Shown here: positions 44,714 to 53,097 of the stretch, in pieces | How the letters are laid out: every line of letters begins with the position of its first letter | Numbering within the stretch: position 1 is the first letter of the stretch | From: Streptomyces sp. HmicA12 | Lineage (GTDB): Bacteria > Actinomycetota > Actinomycetes > Streptomycetales > Streptomycetaceae | Direction of reading: 5' to 3' | Assembly: GCF_000373565.1 (NCBI RefSeq) | Contig: NZ_KB891806.1 | Coordinates: 145,506-209,505, forward strand | Length of the DNA: 64,000 nt | The notes under the pieces: model-generated | What the model saw: only the letters and a program-made list of their open reading frames with translations | The model's database searches: none | Told to the model about the DNA's origin: nothing | Translations under genes and position numbers: made by a program

Positions 44714-45598
44714 CTATCTCCCCGCCGTCAACTCCTGGAGTTCCGCGAGGCGTTCGCGGGTCGTCTCGTCGGCCGGGGTGTACGTGACCATGCGCGCCCC
44801 GCAGTCCCGGCCCAGCCACAGGTCGGTGTGGACGACGGAGAGCGGGCCCACGTACGGGTTGTCGAAGTGCTTCACCTTGCTGGGCACCGACCGCACCACC
44901 TCGTGCCGCTCCCACAGCTCGCGGAACTCGGCCGACTCCTCGGTCAGCCGCCGCAGGACCAGCTTCCAGGCGGGCTCGCCGAGGTGCTCGGCCATGCCGG
45001 AGCGGAACTTGGCGGCCATCGTGCGCAGCACGTCGTCGAGCCCGCTGATCGAGGACCGCCAGCCCTCGTGGGTGAACGCGAGAAGCATCCAGTTGCGGTC
45101 CTCGGGCGGGATCTTGTCGAGGTCGCAGAGCAGCAGCCGGTACGTGCTGTTGTAGGCGAGGATGTCGTAGCGGCTGTTCTGCACGCAGGCCGGGATCGGC
45201 TCCAACTTGGCGATCAGGGAGAGGATTTCGGGGGTCAGCGTGGTGCAGCTCGCCGCCGGGGTCGGGTCGATCGCGCCGGCCAGGCCGAACAGGTGGGCGC
45301 GCTCGGGCGCGTCGAGGCGCAGGGTGCGGGCCAGCGCGTCGAGGACCTGCGCGGAGACCTGGATGTCGCGGGCCTGCTCCAGCCACGTGTACCAGGTGAC
45401 GCCGACCGCGGAGAGGTGGGCGACCTCCTCGCGGCGCAGGCCAGGGGTGCGGCGGCGCCGGCCGCGCGGCAGGCCGACCTCCTCGGGCGTGATGCGTTCG
45501 CGGCGGCTGCGCAGGAACCCGGCCAGCTCGTGGCGCCGGATCTCGCCGGGCCGGACCTCCGCCCCGTACTGCTGCACGTCCTGCGTCATGGTGGTCAT
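44714..45598 (-). CDS. HTH regulator with MmyB-like ligand-binding domain, copy 2
   Basis: 294 residues, the same length and architecture as the regulator at 42192-43076: FLRSRRERITPEEVGLPRG, TPGLRREEVAHLSAVGVTW, then NSRYDILAYNSTYRLLL starting the ligand domain. It differs enough in the ligand domain (for example ASCTTLTPEILSLIAKLEP) to suggest another effector. It is convergent with MFS copy 1 (4 bases between stops) and divergent from MFS copy 2. An old tandem duplication of the whole module followed by divergence is inferred. Confidence 0.9.
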   Translation of the reverse strand: MTTMTQDVQQYGAEVRPGEIRRHELAGFLRSRRERITPEEVGLPRGRRRRTPGLRREEVAHLSAVGVTWYTWLEQARDIQVSAQVLDALARTLRLDAPERAHLFGLAGAIDPTPAASCTTLTPEILSLIAKLEPIPACVQNSRYDILAYNSTYRLLLCDLDKIPPEDRNWMLLAFTHEGWRSSISGLDDVLRTMAAKFRSGMAEHLGEPAWKLVLRRLTEESAEFRELWERHEVVRSVPSKVKHFDNPYVGPLSVVHTDLWLGRDCGARMVTYTPADETTRERLAELQELTAGR

Positions 45599-45621
45599 GC
45601 CTCCAGCGTGGAGCGGGCCGC

Positions 45622-45672
45622 ATCCTGTTGCCAGGTAGAGGTTCTACCAGGATAAGAACACTCTGGTACCAG
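45622..45672. promoter_or_regulatory. operator region of HTH/MFS module 2
   Basis: ATCCTGTTGCCAGGTA is identical to the start of the module 1 operator. GGTAGA/TCTACC (45634-45639, 45643-45648) and ATCCT/AGGAT (45622-45626, 45649-45653) make inverted repeats, and CTGGTACCAG recurs at 45663-45672 at a similar spacing. Confidence 0.75.
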
Positions 45673-45699
45673 CTTGAGCGGCGGCGGACGCTCGGTGCC

Positions 45700-47136
45700 A
45701 TGACCACCCACACGCAGTCCCCGCCGGCCCCGCCCGTCGTGGCGTCCGCCGCCGGCACCGCGCTCGGCGGCGCCGGCCTGCTCACCGTGCTGCTCGGCGC
45801 GGCGCTGCCCCTCATCGACTTCTTCATCGTCAACGTCGCCCTGCCCACCATCGACCGTGACCTGAACGCGAGCGAGCCCGTCCTCGAACTCGTCGTCGCG
45901 GGCTACGGCATCGCGTACGCCGTCCTCCTCGTCCTGGGCGGCCGGCTCGGTGATCTGCTGGGCCGCCGCCGGCTGTTCATCGGCGGCATGGCGGCCTTCG
46001 GCGTGACCTCGCTGGCCTGCGGCCTGGCGCCGACCGCGTGGACGCTGGTCGCGGCCCGGGTCGCGCAGGGCGCCGCCTCGGCGGTGATGCTGCCGCAGGT
46101 ACTCGCCACGATCCAGGCGACGACGGCCGGTCCGCGCCGGGCGCGGGCGATGAGCCTCTACGGCGCGACGGCCGGCCTGTCGATGGTGGCGGGCCAGGTG
46201 CTCGGCGGCGTCCTGGTCTCGGCGGATCTGTTCGGCACGGGCTGGCGCTCGGTGTTCCTGGTGAACGTGCCCGTCGTCGTCCTCGCCCTGGTGCTCGCCG
46301 TCCGTACGGTCCCGGAGACCCGTTCCGCGCGGCCCGAACCGGTCGACGGTCCCGGCACGGTGCTGCTCGCCCTGGCCTTGTGCGCGCTGCTCGCGCCGCT
46401 GACCGAGGGCCGGTCCGCGGGCTGGCCGCTGTGGACGTGGCTGTCGCTGGCGGCGTTCCCGTTCCTCGCGTACGCCTTCTACGCGGTGGAGCGCCGGGCG
46501 GACCGGGCGGGCCGCACCCCGCTGGTCCCGCCGTCCCTGTTCCGGCTCCCCTCCCTGCGCCGGGGCCTGGTGATGGTGGTGCCGTTCTCCATCGGCTTCA
46601 GCGGGTTCATGTTCGTGATCGCGGTGGCACTGCAGCAGGGCGAGCGGCTCGGCGCGACGGCGGCGGGGCTGGCCCTGGCGCCGATGGCGGCGGTCTTCTT
46701 CGCCACGTCGCTCGCCGGTCCGCGTCTGGTGGCGCGCTGGGGTACGCGGATCGTCACCGCGGGCGGCCTGCTGCAGGGGGCCGGGGTGGTGCTCATCGCC
46801 CTCGCGGCCTGGCGCGACTGGCCGCGTCTCGGGGTGCTCGGCATGCTGCCCGGCGCGGCGCTGGCCGGAGCGGGGCAGGCCCTTCAGCTCCCCATCCTGT
46901 TCCGGATCATCCTGTCGGAGGTGCCGGCGGAGCGGGCGGGTGTCGGCAGCGGCGTGATGACGACGACGCAGCAGGCGGCGCTGGCCCTCGGCGTGGCGAC
47001 GCTGGGCTCGCTGTTCCTCTCCCTGTCCCCGTCCCTCGGCATGCGCGACGCGCTGGTGGTGACGCTGCTAGTGCAGTTGGTGGCGGTGGTCCTGACGGTG
47101 GCCCTGAGCCTGCGGCTGCCGCGCCGCATCGTCTGA
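45700..47136 (+). CDS. MFS efflux transporter (DHA2 type), copy 2
   Basis: 478 residues, about 12-14 helices. IDFFIVNVALPTIDRDL near residue 45, GGRLGDLLGRRRLFIGG near 85 and GLSMVAGQVLGGVLVSADLF near 160 are the usual DHA2 motifs. It is shorter than copy 1 and closer in its motifs (LELVVAGYGIAYA) to the MFS gene at 56430. The longer frame from 45628 starts inside the operator; ATG 45700 is the likely start. It is divergently paired with regulator copy 2. Confidence 0.9.
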   Translation: MTTHTQSPPAPPVVASAAGTALGGAGLLTVLLGAALPLIDFFIVNVALPTIDRDLNASEPVLELVVAGYGIAYAVLLVLGGRLGDLLGRRRLFIGGMAAFGVTSLACGLAPTAWTLVAARVAQGAASAVMLPQVLATIQATTAGPRRARAMSLYGATAGLSMVAGQVLGGVLVSADLFGTGWRSVFLVNVPVVVLALVLAVRTVPETRSARPEPVDGPGTVLLALALCALLAPLTEGRSAGWPLWTWLSLAAFPFLAYAFYAVERRADRAGRTPLVPPSLFRLPSLRRGLVMVVPFSIGFSGFMFVIAVALQQGERLGATAAGLALAPMAAVFFATSLAGPRLVARWGTRIVTAGGLLQGAGVVLIALAAWRDWPRLGVLGMLPGAALAGAGQALQLPILFRIILSEVPAERAGVGSGVMTTTQQAALALGVATLGSLFLSLSPSLGMRDALVVTLLVQLVAVVLTVALSLRLPRRIV

Positions 47137-47144
47137 ACCCCGGC

Positions 47145-47615
47145 TCAGGCGGCGCGCCTGGCCCGCAGCTCGGTGCGGTAGCCGACGAGGACGGCGCCGC
47201 TCGCGCCGGCGAGGCCGAACAGGGCGATCCCCGGGTTCACGTAACCCGGGACGTCGTCCGTCAGGTAGCGGGTGCCGTCGTTGCGCGAGCACTCGAAGCC
47301 GAGGGGGACGTACGACACCGCGTAGTCGACGATGAGCCCGTCGCGTTCCGCGTCACCGGTCCGGCACGGGATGATCGGCGCGGAGTCGGTGCCGCCGTCC
47401 TCGGCGCTGACCACGGCGCCACCCACGCAGAACAGCCCCAGCGCGCACAGCGCCGACGCCACCGACCCGGCCAGCGCGGCACCGGCGCGCAGCGGCCGGT
47501 CGGCGCGGGCCCTCTCCGCGCCGGGCAGCAACTGGCCGACGCCGTGACCGAGAAGGCACAGCGCGCCGACCAGGGAGCCGACGAAAGCGACCAGGAAGAC
47601 AGCGACGGAGATCAT
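47145..47615 (-). CDS. membrane protein of unknown function
   Basis: 156 residues. Three hydrophobic stretches are visible (about 2-23, 45-68 and 130-148). A soluble loop between the second and third has two cysteines (IIPCRTGD and GFECSRNDG) that could form an extracytoplasmic disulfide. It ends in a basic tail, RTELRARRAA. The frame is open up to 47765, but ATG 47615 starts the first helix directly. It converges on MFS copy 2 with 8 bases between stops. I do not recognise the family. Confidence 0.65.
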   Translation of the reverse strand: MISVAVFLVAFVGSLVGALCLLGHGVGQLLPGAERARADRPLRAGAALAGSVASALCALGLFCVGGAVVSAEDGGTDSAPIIPCRTGDAERDGLIVDYAVSYVPLGFECSRNDGTRYLTDDVPGYVNPGIALFGLAGASGAVLVGYRTELRARRAA

Positions 47616-47750
47616 CGGCCGATTCCACCGGAGCGTCCGCCCACCGTCCGTGACGGAAGCCACAGTTCCGGACACAGCCGTGTCACGAACGCTCCGGGCC
47701 GCGCGCGGGGCGGCACGCCACGACGGGAACAGGCGTGACGACGGGAGAGG

Positions 47751-47800
47751 CATGACAGATGACAAGTAACAGATGACAGATATTGAAATCTGTCATCTGT
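47751..47800. promoter_or_regulatory. large palindromic operator upstream of the aldo/keto reductase
   Basis: ACAGATGACAGAT (47769-47781), six bases, ATCTGTCATCTGT (47788-47800): a perfect 13-bp inverted repeat ending 17 bases before the start. A further ATGACAGATGACA copy lies at 47752-47764. It is markedly AT-richer than its surroundings and probably binds the TetR protein encoded downstream. Confidence 0.75.
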
Positions 47801-47817
47801 CATGCCAAGCTGGGTGC

Positions 47818-48828
47818 ATGAACCTCCCCACGCGATCCCTCGGTACCACCGGCCCCCAGGTCTCCGCCCTCGGCCTCGGCTGCATGGGCATGTCCGCGCT
47901 GTACGGCGAGAGCGACCGGGCCGAGTCCGTCGCCACCATCCATGCCGCGCTCGACGCGGGTGTGGCCCTGCTCGACACCGGCGACTTCTACGCCATGGGG
48001 CACAACGAGATGCTGATCGGCGAGGCCCTGCGCGCCGCGCCCGCGGCGGCCCGCGAGAAGGCGCTGACCAGCGTGAAGTTCGGCGCCCTGCGCGACCCGG
48101 ACGGCGGCTGGTCCGGCTACGACGGGCGTCCCGGCGCCGTGAAGAACTTCGCCGCGTACTCGCTCCAGCGCCTCGGCGTCGACCACATCGACGTGTACCG
48201 GATCGCCCGCATCGACCCGGACGTGCCGATCGAGGAGACCGTCGGAGCCATCGCGGAGCTGGTCGAGAAGGGGCACGTGCGGCACATCGGACTGAGCGAG
48301 GTCGGCGCGGAGACGATCCGCCGGGCCGCCGCCACCGCCCCGATCTCGGACCTCCAGATCGAGTACTCGCTCATCTCGCGCGGCATCGAGGAGGAGATCC
48401 TGCCCACCACCCGCGAGCTGGGAATCTCGATCACGGCCTACGGGGTGCTCTCCCGCGGCCTGATCTCCGGCCACTTCACCCGCGACCGGCAGCTCGCGGC
48501 GGGCGACTTCCGCTCCTTCTCGCCGCGCTTCCAGGGCGAGAACCTCCAGCACAACCTGGACCTGGTCGAGCAGCTCCGCAAGATCGCCGAGCAGAAGGGC
48601 GTGAGCGTCGCCCAGATCGCGATCGCCTGGGTGCTCTCGCGCGGCGACGACATCGTGCCGCTGATCGGCGCCCGCACCCGGACCCGCCTGACCGAGGCGC
48701 TCGGCGCGCTCGACGTGACGCTCGACGACGCCGACCTCGCCGCGATCGAGGAGGCCGTGCCCGCCGACGCCGCGGCCGGCGACCGCTACCCGGCGGCCCA
48801 GATGGCACACCTCGACAGCGAGCGCTGA
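47818..48828 (+). CDS. aldo/keto reductase
   Basis: 336 residues, the AKR13/YakC-like group. Motifs: GLGCMGMSALYGES (about 20-33), LDTGDFYAMGHNE where the catalytic Asp and Tyr are expected, SVKFGALRDPDGGW with the catalytic lysine, LGVDHIDVYRIARIDP and the C-terminal NADPH-binding IVPLIGARTRTRLTEAL. The usual DTAD-YG pattern is slightly changed to DTGDFYAMG. NADPH-dependent carbonyl reduction is inferred. It is followed 24 bases later by a TetR gene, and the upstream palindrome is the likely control site. No clear Shine-Dalgarno is seen before ATG 47818. Confidence 0.92.
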   Translation: MNLPTRSLGTTGPQVSALGLGCMGMSALYGESDRAESVATIHAALDAGVALLDTGDFYAMGHNEMLIGEALRAAPAAAREKALTSVKFGALRDPDGGWSGYDGRPGAVKNFAAYSLQRLGVDHIDVYRIARIDPDVPIEETVGAIAELVEKGHVRHIGLSEVGAETIRRAAATAPISDLQIEYSLISRGIEEEILPTTRELGISITAYGVLSRGLISGHFTRDRQLAAGDFRSFSPRFQGENLQHNLDLVEQLRKIAEQKGVSVAQIAIAWVLSRGDDIVPLIGARTRTRLTEALGALDVTLDDADLAAIEEAVPADAAAGDRYPAAQMAHLDSER

Positions 48829-48852
48829 TCGACGCCGGGTAACTTCATATCC

Positions 48853-49437
48853 ATGGCCACCGAGACCCTGACCCCCGAGCGCATCCTCGCCGCGACCGAG
48901 GACGTGCTGCGCCGGCACGGCGCCGCGAAGGCGACCGTCGTCGACGTGGCCCGCGCCCTCGGGGTCAGCCACGGCTCGGTGTACCGGCACTTCCGTACGA
49001 AGGCGGAGCTGCGCGGCGCGGTCACCAAGCGCTGGCTGGACCGGACGACCGGCGTGCTCGCCGAGGTCACCACCGGCGCCGAGCCGCCCGCCGCCAAGCT
49101 CCGCCACTGGCTGACCGCGCTCTTCGAGGCCAAGCGGCACAAGGCGGGCGACGACCCGGAGCTGTTCGCCACGTACACGGTCCTGACGACGGAGAACGGC
49201 GGCGTGGTCGACGCCCACATCACCGAACTCCGCGACCAGCTCACGACGATCCTCCAAGAAGGCGTCACCCAGGGCGAGTTCGCGACGACCCCGGACATCC
49301 CCACCACAGCCCGCGCCGTCTTCGAGGCGACCGCCCACTTTCACGACCCGGCGTACGCCCCGCAGTGGTCCCGCCCGGACGCGCAGCCGGCGTTCGACGC
49401 GCTGGTGAACCTGGTGATGCGCGGCCTGCGCGGCTGA
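48853..49437 (+). CDS. TetR-family transcriptional regulator
   Basis: 194 residues. HTH region: ATEDVLRRHGAAKATVVDVARALGVSHGSVYRHFRTKAEL in pieces across 14-55. The C-terminal domain (LRHWLTALFEAKRHKAGDDPELFATYTVL) is of the YbiH/TetR_C type found beside oxidoreductases. It lies 24 bases downstream of the aldo/keto reductase on the same strand, so both are probably one transcript, with this protein binding the palindrome at 47751-47800. Confidence 0.92.
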   Translation: MATETLTPERILAATEDVLRRHGAAKATVVDVARALGVSHGSVYRHFRTKAELRGAVTKRWLDRTTGVLAEVTTGAEPPAAKLRHWLTALFEAKRHKAGDDPELFATYTVLTTENGGVVDAHITELRDQLTTILQEGVTQGEFATTPDIPTTARAVFEATAHFHDPAYAPQWSRPDAQPAFDALVNLVMRGLRG

Positions 49438-49467
49438 CGACGCCCCGGCCGGGCCCGCGTCAGGCCG

Positions 49468-49677
49468 TCACGCCTCGCCCCCGGGGTCCACCGTCGCCTG
49501 ATGCACCTGCCCGAGGTGTTCCTCCGCCTTGAGCCACGGCAGGAACTGCGCCGTTCTGCTCCAGCCGCACGTCTCGCACGTCAACTGGCGCTGCATTCCC
49601 GTCCTTTCGACCCGCACGACATGCCCGCGCCCGTGCTGGTCCCAGCGACTGACCTTGCTGTTCGTTATGTGAGGCAC
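49468..49677 (-). CDS. small putative zinc-finger protein
   Basis: 69 residues from GTG 49677. The core holds C-E-T-C (CETCGWSR) followed by HLGQVH, giving a C-x2-C ... H-x4-H arrangement that could bind zinc. The rest is basic at the N-terminus and acidic at the C-terminus. The longer frame from ATG 49710 would begin inside the glyS terminator, so the shorter start is preferred, though it lacks a Shine-Dalgarno. It follows glyS on the same strand after the terminator. Function unknown. Confidence 0.6.
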   Translation of the reverse strand: MPHITNSKVSRWDQHGRGHVVRVERTGMQRQLTCETCGWSRTAQFLPWLKAEEHLGQVHQATVDPGGEA

Positions 49678-49693
49678 AGCGGCAGTGTGCAGC

Positions 49694-49733
49694 AAAAAGC
49701 CCCGGCCCACCGCCGAAACGGCGGGCCGGGGCT
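49694..49733 (-). terminator. intrinsic terminator of glyS
   Basis: On the minus strand a GC-rich hairpin (9-bp outer stem, 6-bp inner stem, 3-base bulge, TTT loop; 49698-49733) is followed by TTTTT. It lies 16 bases after the glyS stop. It is the only hairpin noticed in this window with a real T-tract. Confidence 0.85.
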
Positions 49734-49749
49734 CAGGCGCGTACGGGCG

Positions 49750-51132
49750 TCAGCAGCCGATCAGGCGTGCGGCCAGGTAGCCCTCGATCTGGTCGAGGGA
49801 GACGCGCTCCTGCTTCATGGTGTCGCGCTCGCGCACGGTCACCGCGTTGTCGTCCAGGGTGTCGAAGTCGACGGTGACGCAGAACGGCGTACCGATCTCG
49901 TCCTGGCGACGGTAGCGGCGGCCGATGGCGCCGGCGTCGTCGAAGTCGATGTTCCAGTTCTGGCGCAGCGCGGCGGCCAGGCCCTTCGCCTTCGGGGAGA
50001 GCTCCGGGTTGCGGGAGAGCGGGAGCACCGCGACCTTCACCGGGGCGATGCGGTGGTCGAAGCGCATGACCGTGCGCTTCTCCATCTTGCCCTTGGCGTT
50101 GGGCGCCTCGTCCTCGAAGTAGGAGTCGAGCATGAACGCCAGCATCGTGCGGCCGACACCGGCCGCGGGCTCGATGACGTACGGCGTGTAGCGCTCGCCC
50201 TTCTCCTGGTCGAAGTAGGAGAGGTCCTGGCCGGAGGCCTTGGAGTGCGCCGAGAGGTCGTAGTCGGTGCGGTTGGCGACGCCTTCCAGCTCGCCCCACT
50301 CGCTGCCGCCGAAGCGGAAGCGGTACTCGATGTCAGCGGTGCGCTTGGAGTAGTGGGAGAGCTTCTCCGCCGGGTGCTCGAACCAGCGCATGTTCTCCTC
50401 GCGCAGGCCCAGGCCGGTGTACCAGTTCCAGCGCTGCTCCATCCAGTACTCCTGCCACTTCTCGTCCTCGCCCGGCTTGACGAAGAATTCCATCTCCATC
50501 TGCTCGAACTCACGGGTGCGGAAGATGAAGTTGCCGGGCGTGATCTCGTTGCGGAACGACTTGCCCATCTGGGCGATGCCGAACGGCGGCTTGCGGCGCG
50601 AAGTGGTCTGCACCTGCGAGAAGTTGGTGAAGATGCCCTGGGCGGTCTCGGGGCGCAGGTAAGCGACCGAGCCGGAGTCCTGCGTCGGGCCGAGGTGCGT
50701 GGAGAGGAGACCCGAGAACTGCTTGGGCTCGGTGAAGGCGCCCTTGGTGCCGCAGTTCGGGCAGTTGATGTCCGCGAGGCCGTTCTCGGGAACGCGGCCC
50801 TTCTTCTCCTCGTACGCCTCTTCCAGGTGGTCCGCGCGGAACCGCTTGTGACAGGAGGTGCACTCGGTGAGCGGGTCGGTGAACGTGGCGACGTGGCCCG
50901 AGGCCTGCCAGACGTCGGTCGCCAGGATCACGGACGAGTCGAGACCGACGACGTCCTCACGCGAGGTGACCATGTAGCGCCACCACTGGCGCTTGATGTT
51001 CTCCTTCAGCTCCACACCCAGCGGACCGTAGTCCCAGGCGGCCCGCTGACCGCCGTAGATCTCGCTGCAGGGGTAGACGAAGCCACGGCGCTTGCTGAGG
51101 CTGACGATGGTCTCGATCTTGTCGGCGGCCAC
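49750..51132 (-). CDS. glyS: glycyl-tRNA synthetase (alpha2 type)
   Basis: 460 residues, the dimeric class II form used by actinobacteria. Motifs: RRGFVYPCSEIYGGQRAAWDYGP (about 14-36), a zinc-ribbon-like insertion with CTSCHKRF and CPNCGTKG, motif 2 FRNEITPGNFIFRTREFEQMEMEFF in pieces near 190-215, YDLSAHSKASG, and motif 3 VGRTMLAFMLDSY near 330. It charges tRNA-Gly. It is followed by an intrinsic terminator and is divergent from the zinc importer operon. The protein's own likely zinc site makes its position beside zinc uptake notable, but no shared control is visible. Confidence 0.97.
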   Translation of the reverse strand: MAADKIETIVSLSKRRGFVYPCSEIYGGQRAAWDYGPLGVELKENIKRQWWRYMVTSREDVVGLDSSVILATDVWQASGHVATFTDPLTECTSCHKRFRADHLEEAYEEKKGRVPENGLADINCPNCGTKGAFTEPKQFSGLLSTHLGPTQDSGSVAYLRPETAQGIFTNFSQVQTTSRRKPPFGIAQMGKSFRNEITPGNFIFRTREFEQMEMEFFVKPGEDEKWQEYWMEQRWNWYTGLGLREENMRWFEHPAEKLSHYSKRTADIEYRFRFGGSEWGELEGVANRTDYDLSAHSKASGQDLSYFDQEKGERYTPYVIEPAAGVGRTMLAFMLDSYFEDEAPNAKGKMEKRTVMRFDHRIAPVKVAVLPLSRNPELSPKAKGLAAALRQNWNIDFDDAGAIGRRYRRQDEIGTPFCVTVDFDTLDDNAVTVRERDTMKQERVSLDQIEGYLAARLIGC

Positions 51133-51294
51133 GGTGCTCTCTTCATTACGACGACGGTGAGCGCGCTGGATACGCGCTCCGGGAGCGAATGCCTCAGGTT
51201 ACCGGCGGGCCCACCCCCCGAACCAAATCGGTTCCGGGGCCCCGGGGGGACAGAGGCGGACCGAGCATGACGAAGGAGCCCACCAAGAGCTTGT

Positions 51295-51331
51295 TGACAA
51301 TCGTTTCCAGTTTTGTTGAAAATGAGTGTCA
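51295..51331 (+). promoter_or_regulatory. two Zur-box-like sites before znuA
   Basis: TGACAATCGTTTCCA (51295-51309) and TGAAAATGAGTGTCA (51317-51331) resemble the Streptomyces Zur consensus TGANAA-N-TTTTCA and are 22 bp apart. The second touches the likely start codon. They sit directly before a zinc importer operon that ends in zur itself. Confidence 0.7.
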
Positions 51332-52305
51332 TGAACGTACGCCGATCGAGCCGTCCCGCCCGCCGCCTCATATCCACGACCGCCGTCGCCGGTGCCACGG
51401 CGCTCGGCCTCACCCTGCTCTCCGCCTGCGGCAGCTCCACGGCCGCGGACGGCAAGGGCGGCGGCAAGCTCGACGTCGTCGCGTCGTTCTATCCCCTGCA
51501 GTTCCTCGCCGAGGAGATCGGCGGGGACCACGTGGACGTCACCACGCTGACCGGTCCCGGCACGGAGCCGCACGACCTGGAGATCAGCACCAAGCAGCGC
51601 GTCGAGATCGAGGAAGCCGACGTCGCCGTCTACCTCAAGGGCCTGCAGCCCTCCGTCGACGACGCGATCGGCCAGTCCGGCATCGGAACGAAGGTCGACG
51701 CCGCCTCCCTGACGAAGCTGGAGGAGCACGGCACCGAGGTCGGCGGGCACGCCGAGGAGCACGACCACGACCACGGCGAAGAGGGCACCGACCCGCACAT
51801 CTGGCTGGACCCGGTGAAGTACGCCGAGGTCGCCGAGGGCGTCGGCAAGGCCCTGGAGAAGGCCGACCCGGACCACGCGGCCGACTACAAGAAGAACACC
51901 GCCGCCCTCGTCGACAAGCTGAACGTGCTCGACAAGAAGTACGAGGAAGGCCTGAAGGACACCGACTCCTCCGTCTTCATCACGACCCATGCCGCCTTCG
52001 GCTACCTCGCCGAGCGGTACGGCCTCACCGAGGAGGCCATCAGCGGGCTGGACCCGGAGAGCGAGCCGAGCGCCGCCCGCGTCAAGGCCCTCCAGGACAT
52101 GGCGAAGGCCGACGGCGTCACCACCGTCTTCTACGAGACGCTCGTCAGCGACCGGACCGCGAAGACCATCGCCTCCGACGCCCACCTGAAGACGGCCGTG
52201 CTCGACCCGATCGAGGGCATCACCGAGAAGTCGAAGGGCGACGACTACATCAAGGTCATGGAGTCGAACCTGGCCGCCCTCCAGAAGGCGCTCGGCGCCA
52301 AGTGA
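51331..52305 (+). CDS. znuA: zinc ABC transporter substrate-binding lipoprotein
   Basis: About 324 residues. Signal peptide with lipobox LSAC (C33), then a metal-binding fold: FYPLQFLAEEIGGDHVDVTTLTGPGTEPHDLE with the first ligand histidine near 83, a His/Asp/Glu-rich loop (HAEEHDHDHGEE, about 135-147) typical of zinc binders, DPHIWLDP, and THAAFGYLAERYGL. It captures zinc outside the membrane. Starts at 51322 (ATG) or 51331 (ATG) are possible; neither has a Shine-Dalgarno, and the Zur box overlaps both, suggesting a very short leader. First gene of znuACB-zur. Confidence 0.93.
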   Translation: MNVRRSSRPARRLISTTAVAGATALGLTLLSACGSSTAADGKGGGKLDVVASFYPLQFLAEEIGGDHVDVTTLTGPGTEPHDLEISTKQRVEIEEADVAVYLKGLQPSVDDAIGQSGIGTKVDAASLTKLEEHGTEVGGHAEEHDHDHGEEGTDPHIWLDPVKYAEVAEGVGKALEKADPDHAADYKKNTAALVDKLNVLDKKYEEGLKDTDSSVFITTHAAFGYLAERYGLTEEAISGLDPESEPSAARVKALQDMAKADGVTTVFYETLVSDRTAKTIASDAHLKTAVLDPIEGITEKSKGDDYIKVMESNLAALQKALGAK

Positions 52306-52331
52306 CGCACGTACGCCAAGGGGAGAACGAC

Positions 52332-53096
52332 ATGGCTGAACCGGTCATCGCACTGCGCAAGGTCACCGCGGAACTGGGCGCGCGCCCGGTGCTGCGCGGC
52401 ATCGACCTGACCGTGCACCGCGGCGAGGTCGTCGCCCTGCTCGGCGCGAACGGCTCCGGCAAGTCGACCGCGATCCGCACGATCATCGGGCAGGTGCCGG
52501 TGACCGGCGGCGGGATAGAGCTGTTCGGCACGGACCGGCGCCGCTTCAAGGACTGGGCGCGTGTCGGGTACGTACCGCAGCGCACGACCGCCGCGGGCGG
52601 GGTGCCCGCGACGGTCGCCGAGGTCGTCGCGTCCGGCCGGCTGTCCCGGGCCCGCTTCGGCATCCTGCGCAGGGCCGACCGGGACGCGGTCACCCACGCC
52701 CTCGACCTGGTCGGCATGGCCGACCGCGCCAAGGACTCCGTCGACGCGCTGTCCGGCGGCCAGCACCAGCGCGTCCTGATCGCCCGCGCGCTCGCCGCCC
52801 GGCCCGAGCTGCTGATCATGGACGAGCCGATGGCGGGCGTCGACCTGGCGAGCCAGGAGGTGCTGGCCGCGACCTTGCGGGAGCAGGTCGCGGCCGGCGC
52901 CACCGTCCTCCTCGTCCTGCACGAACTGGGCCCCCTGGAGCCGCTGATCGACCGCGCGGTGGTGCTGCGCGACGGCTGTGTGCTGCACGACGGGCCGCCC
53001 CCGAAGGCGGTCGGCCAGCACGCGCTGCCCGGCCACGACCACGTGCACCCGCACTCGTCCGACCCCGCCCCGGTACGCACAGGACTGCTGAGCTGA
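52332..53096 (+). CDS. znuC: zinc ABC transporter ATP-binding protein
   Basis: 254 residues. Walker A GANGSGKS near residue 39, Q-loop VPQRTT, signature LSGGQHQR near 138, Walker B LLIMDEPMAGVD, and the switch H in VLHELGPLE. The tail is His-rich (HALPGHDHVHPHSS), perhaps for metal buffering. ATG 52332 follows AAGGGGAGA. It is separated from znuA by 26 bases and from znuB by one base. Confidence 0.95.
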   Translation: MAEPVIALRKVTAELGARPVLRGIDLTVHRGEVVALLGANGSGKSTAIRTIIGQVPVTGGGIELFGTDRRRFKDWARVGYVPQRTTAAGGVPATVAEVVASGRLSRARFGILRRADRDAVTHALDLVGMADRAKDSVDALSGGQHQRVLIARALAARPELLIMDEPMAGVDLASQEVLAATLREQVAAGATVLLVLHELGPLEPLIDRAVVLRDGCVLHDGPPPKAVGQHALPGHDHVHPHSSDPAPVRTGLLS

Positions 53097-53097
53097 C

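Noticed and set aside
51189..52331. Long N-terminal extension of the znuC frame across znuA
   Set aside because: It lies in an alternate frame of znuA and is Arg-rich; znuC begins at ATG 52332 after a good ribosome site.
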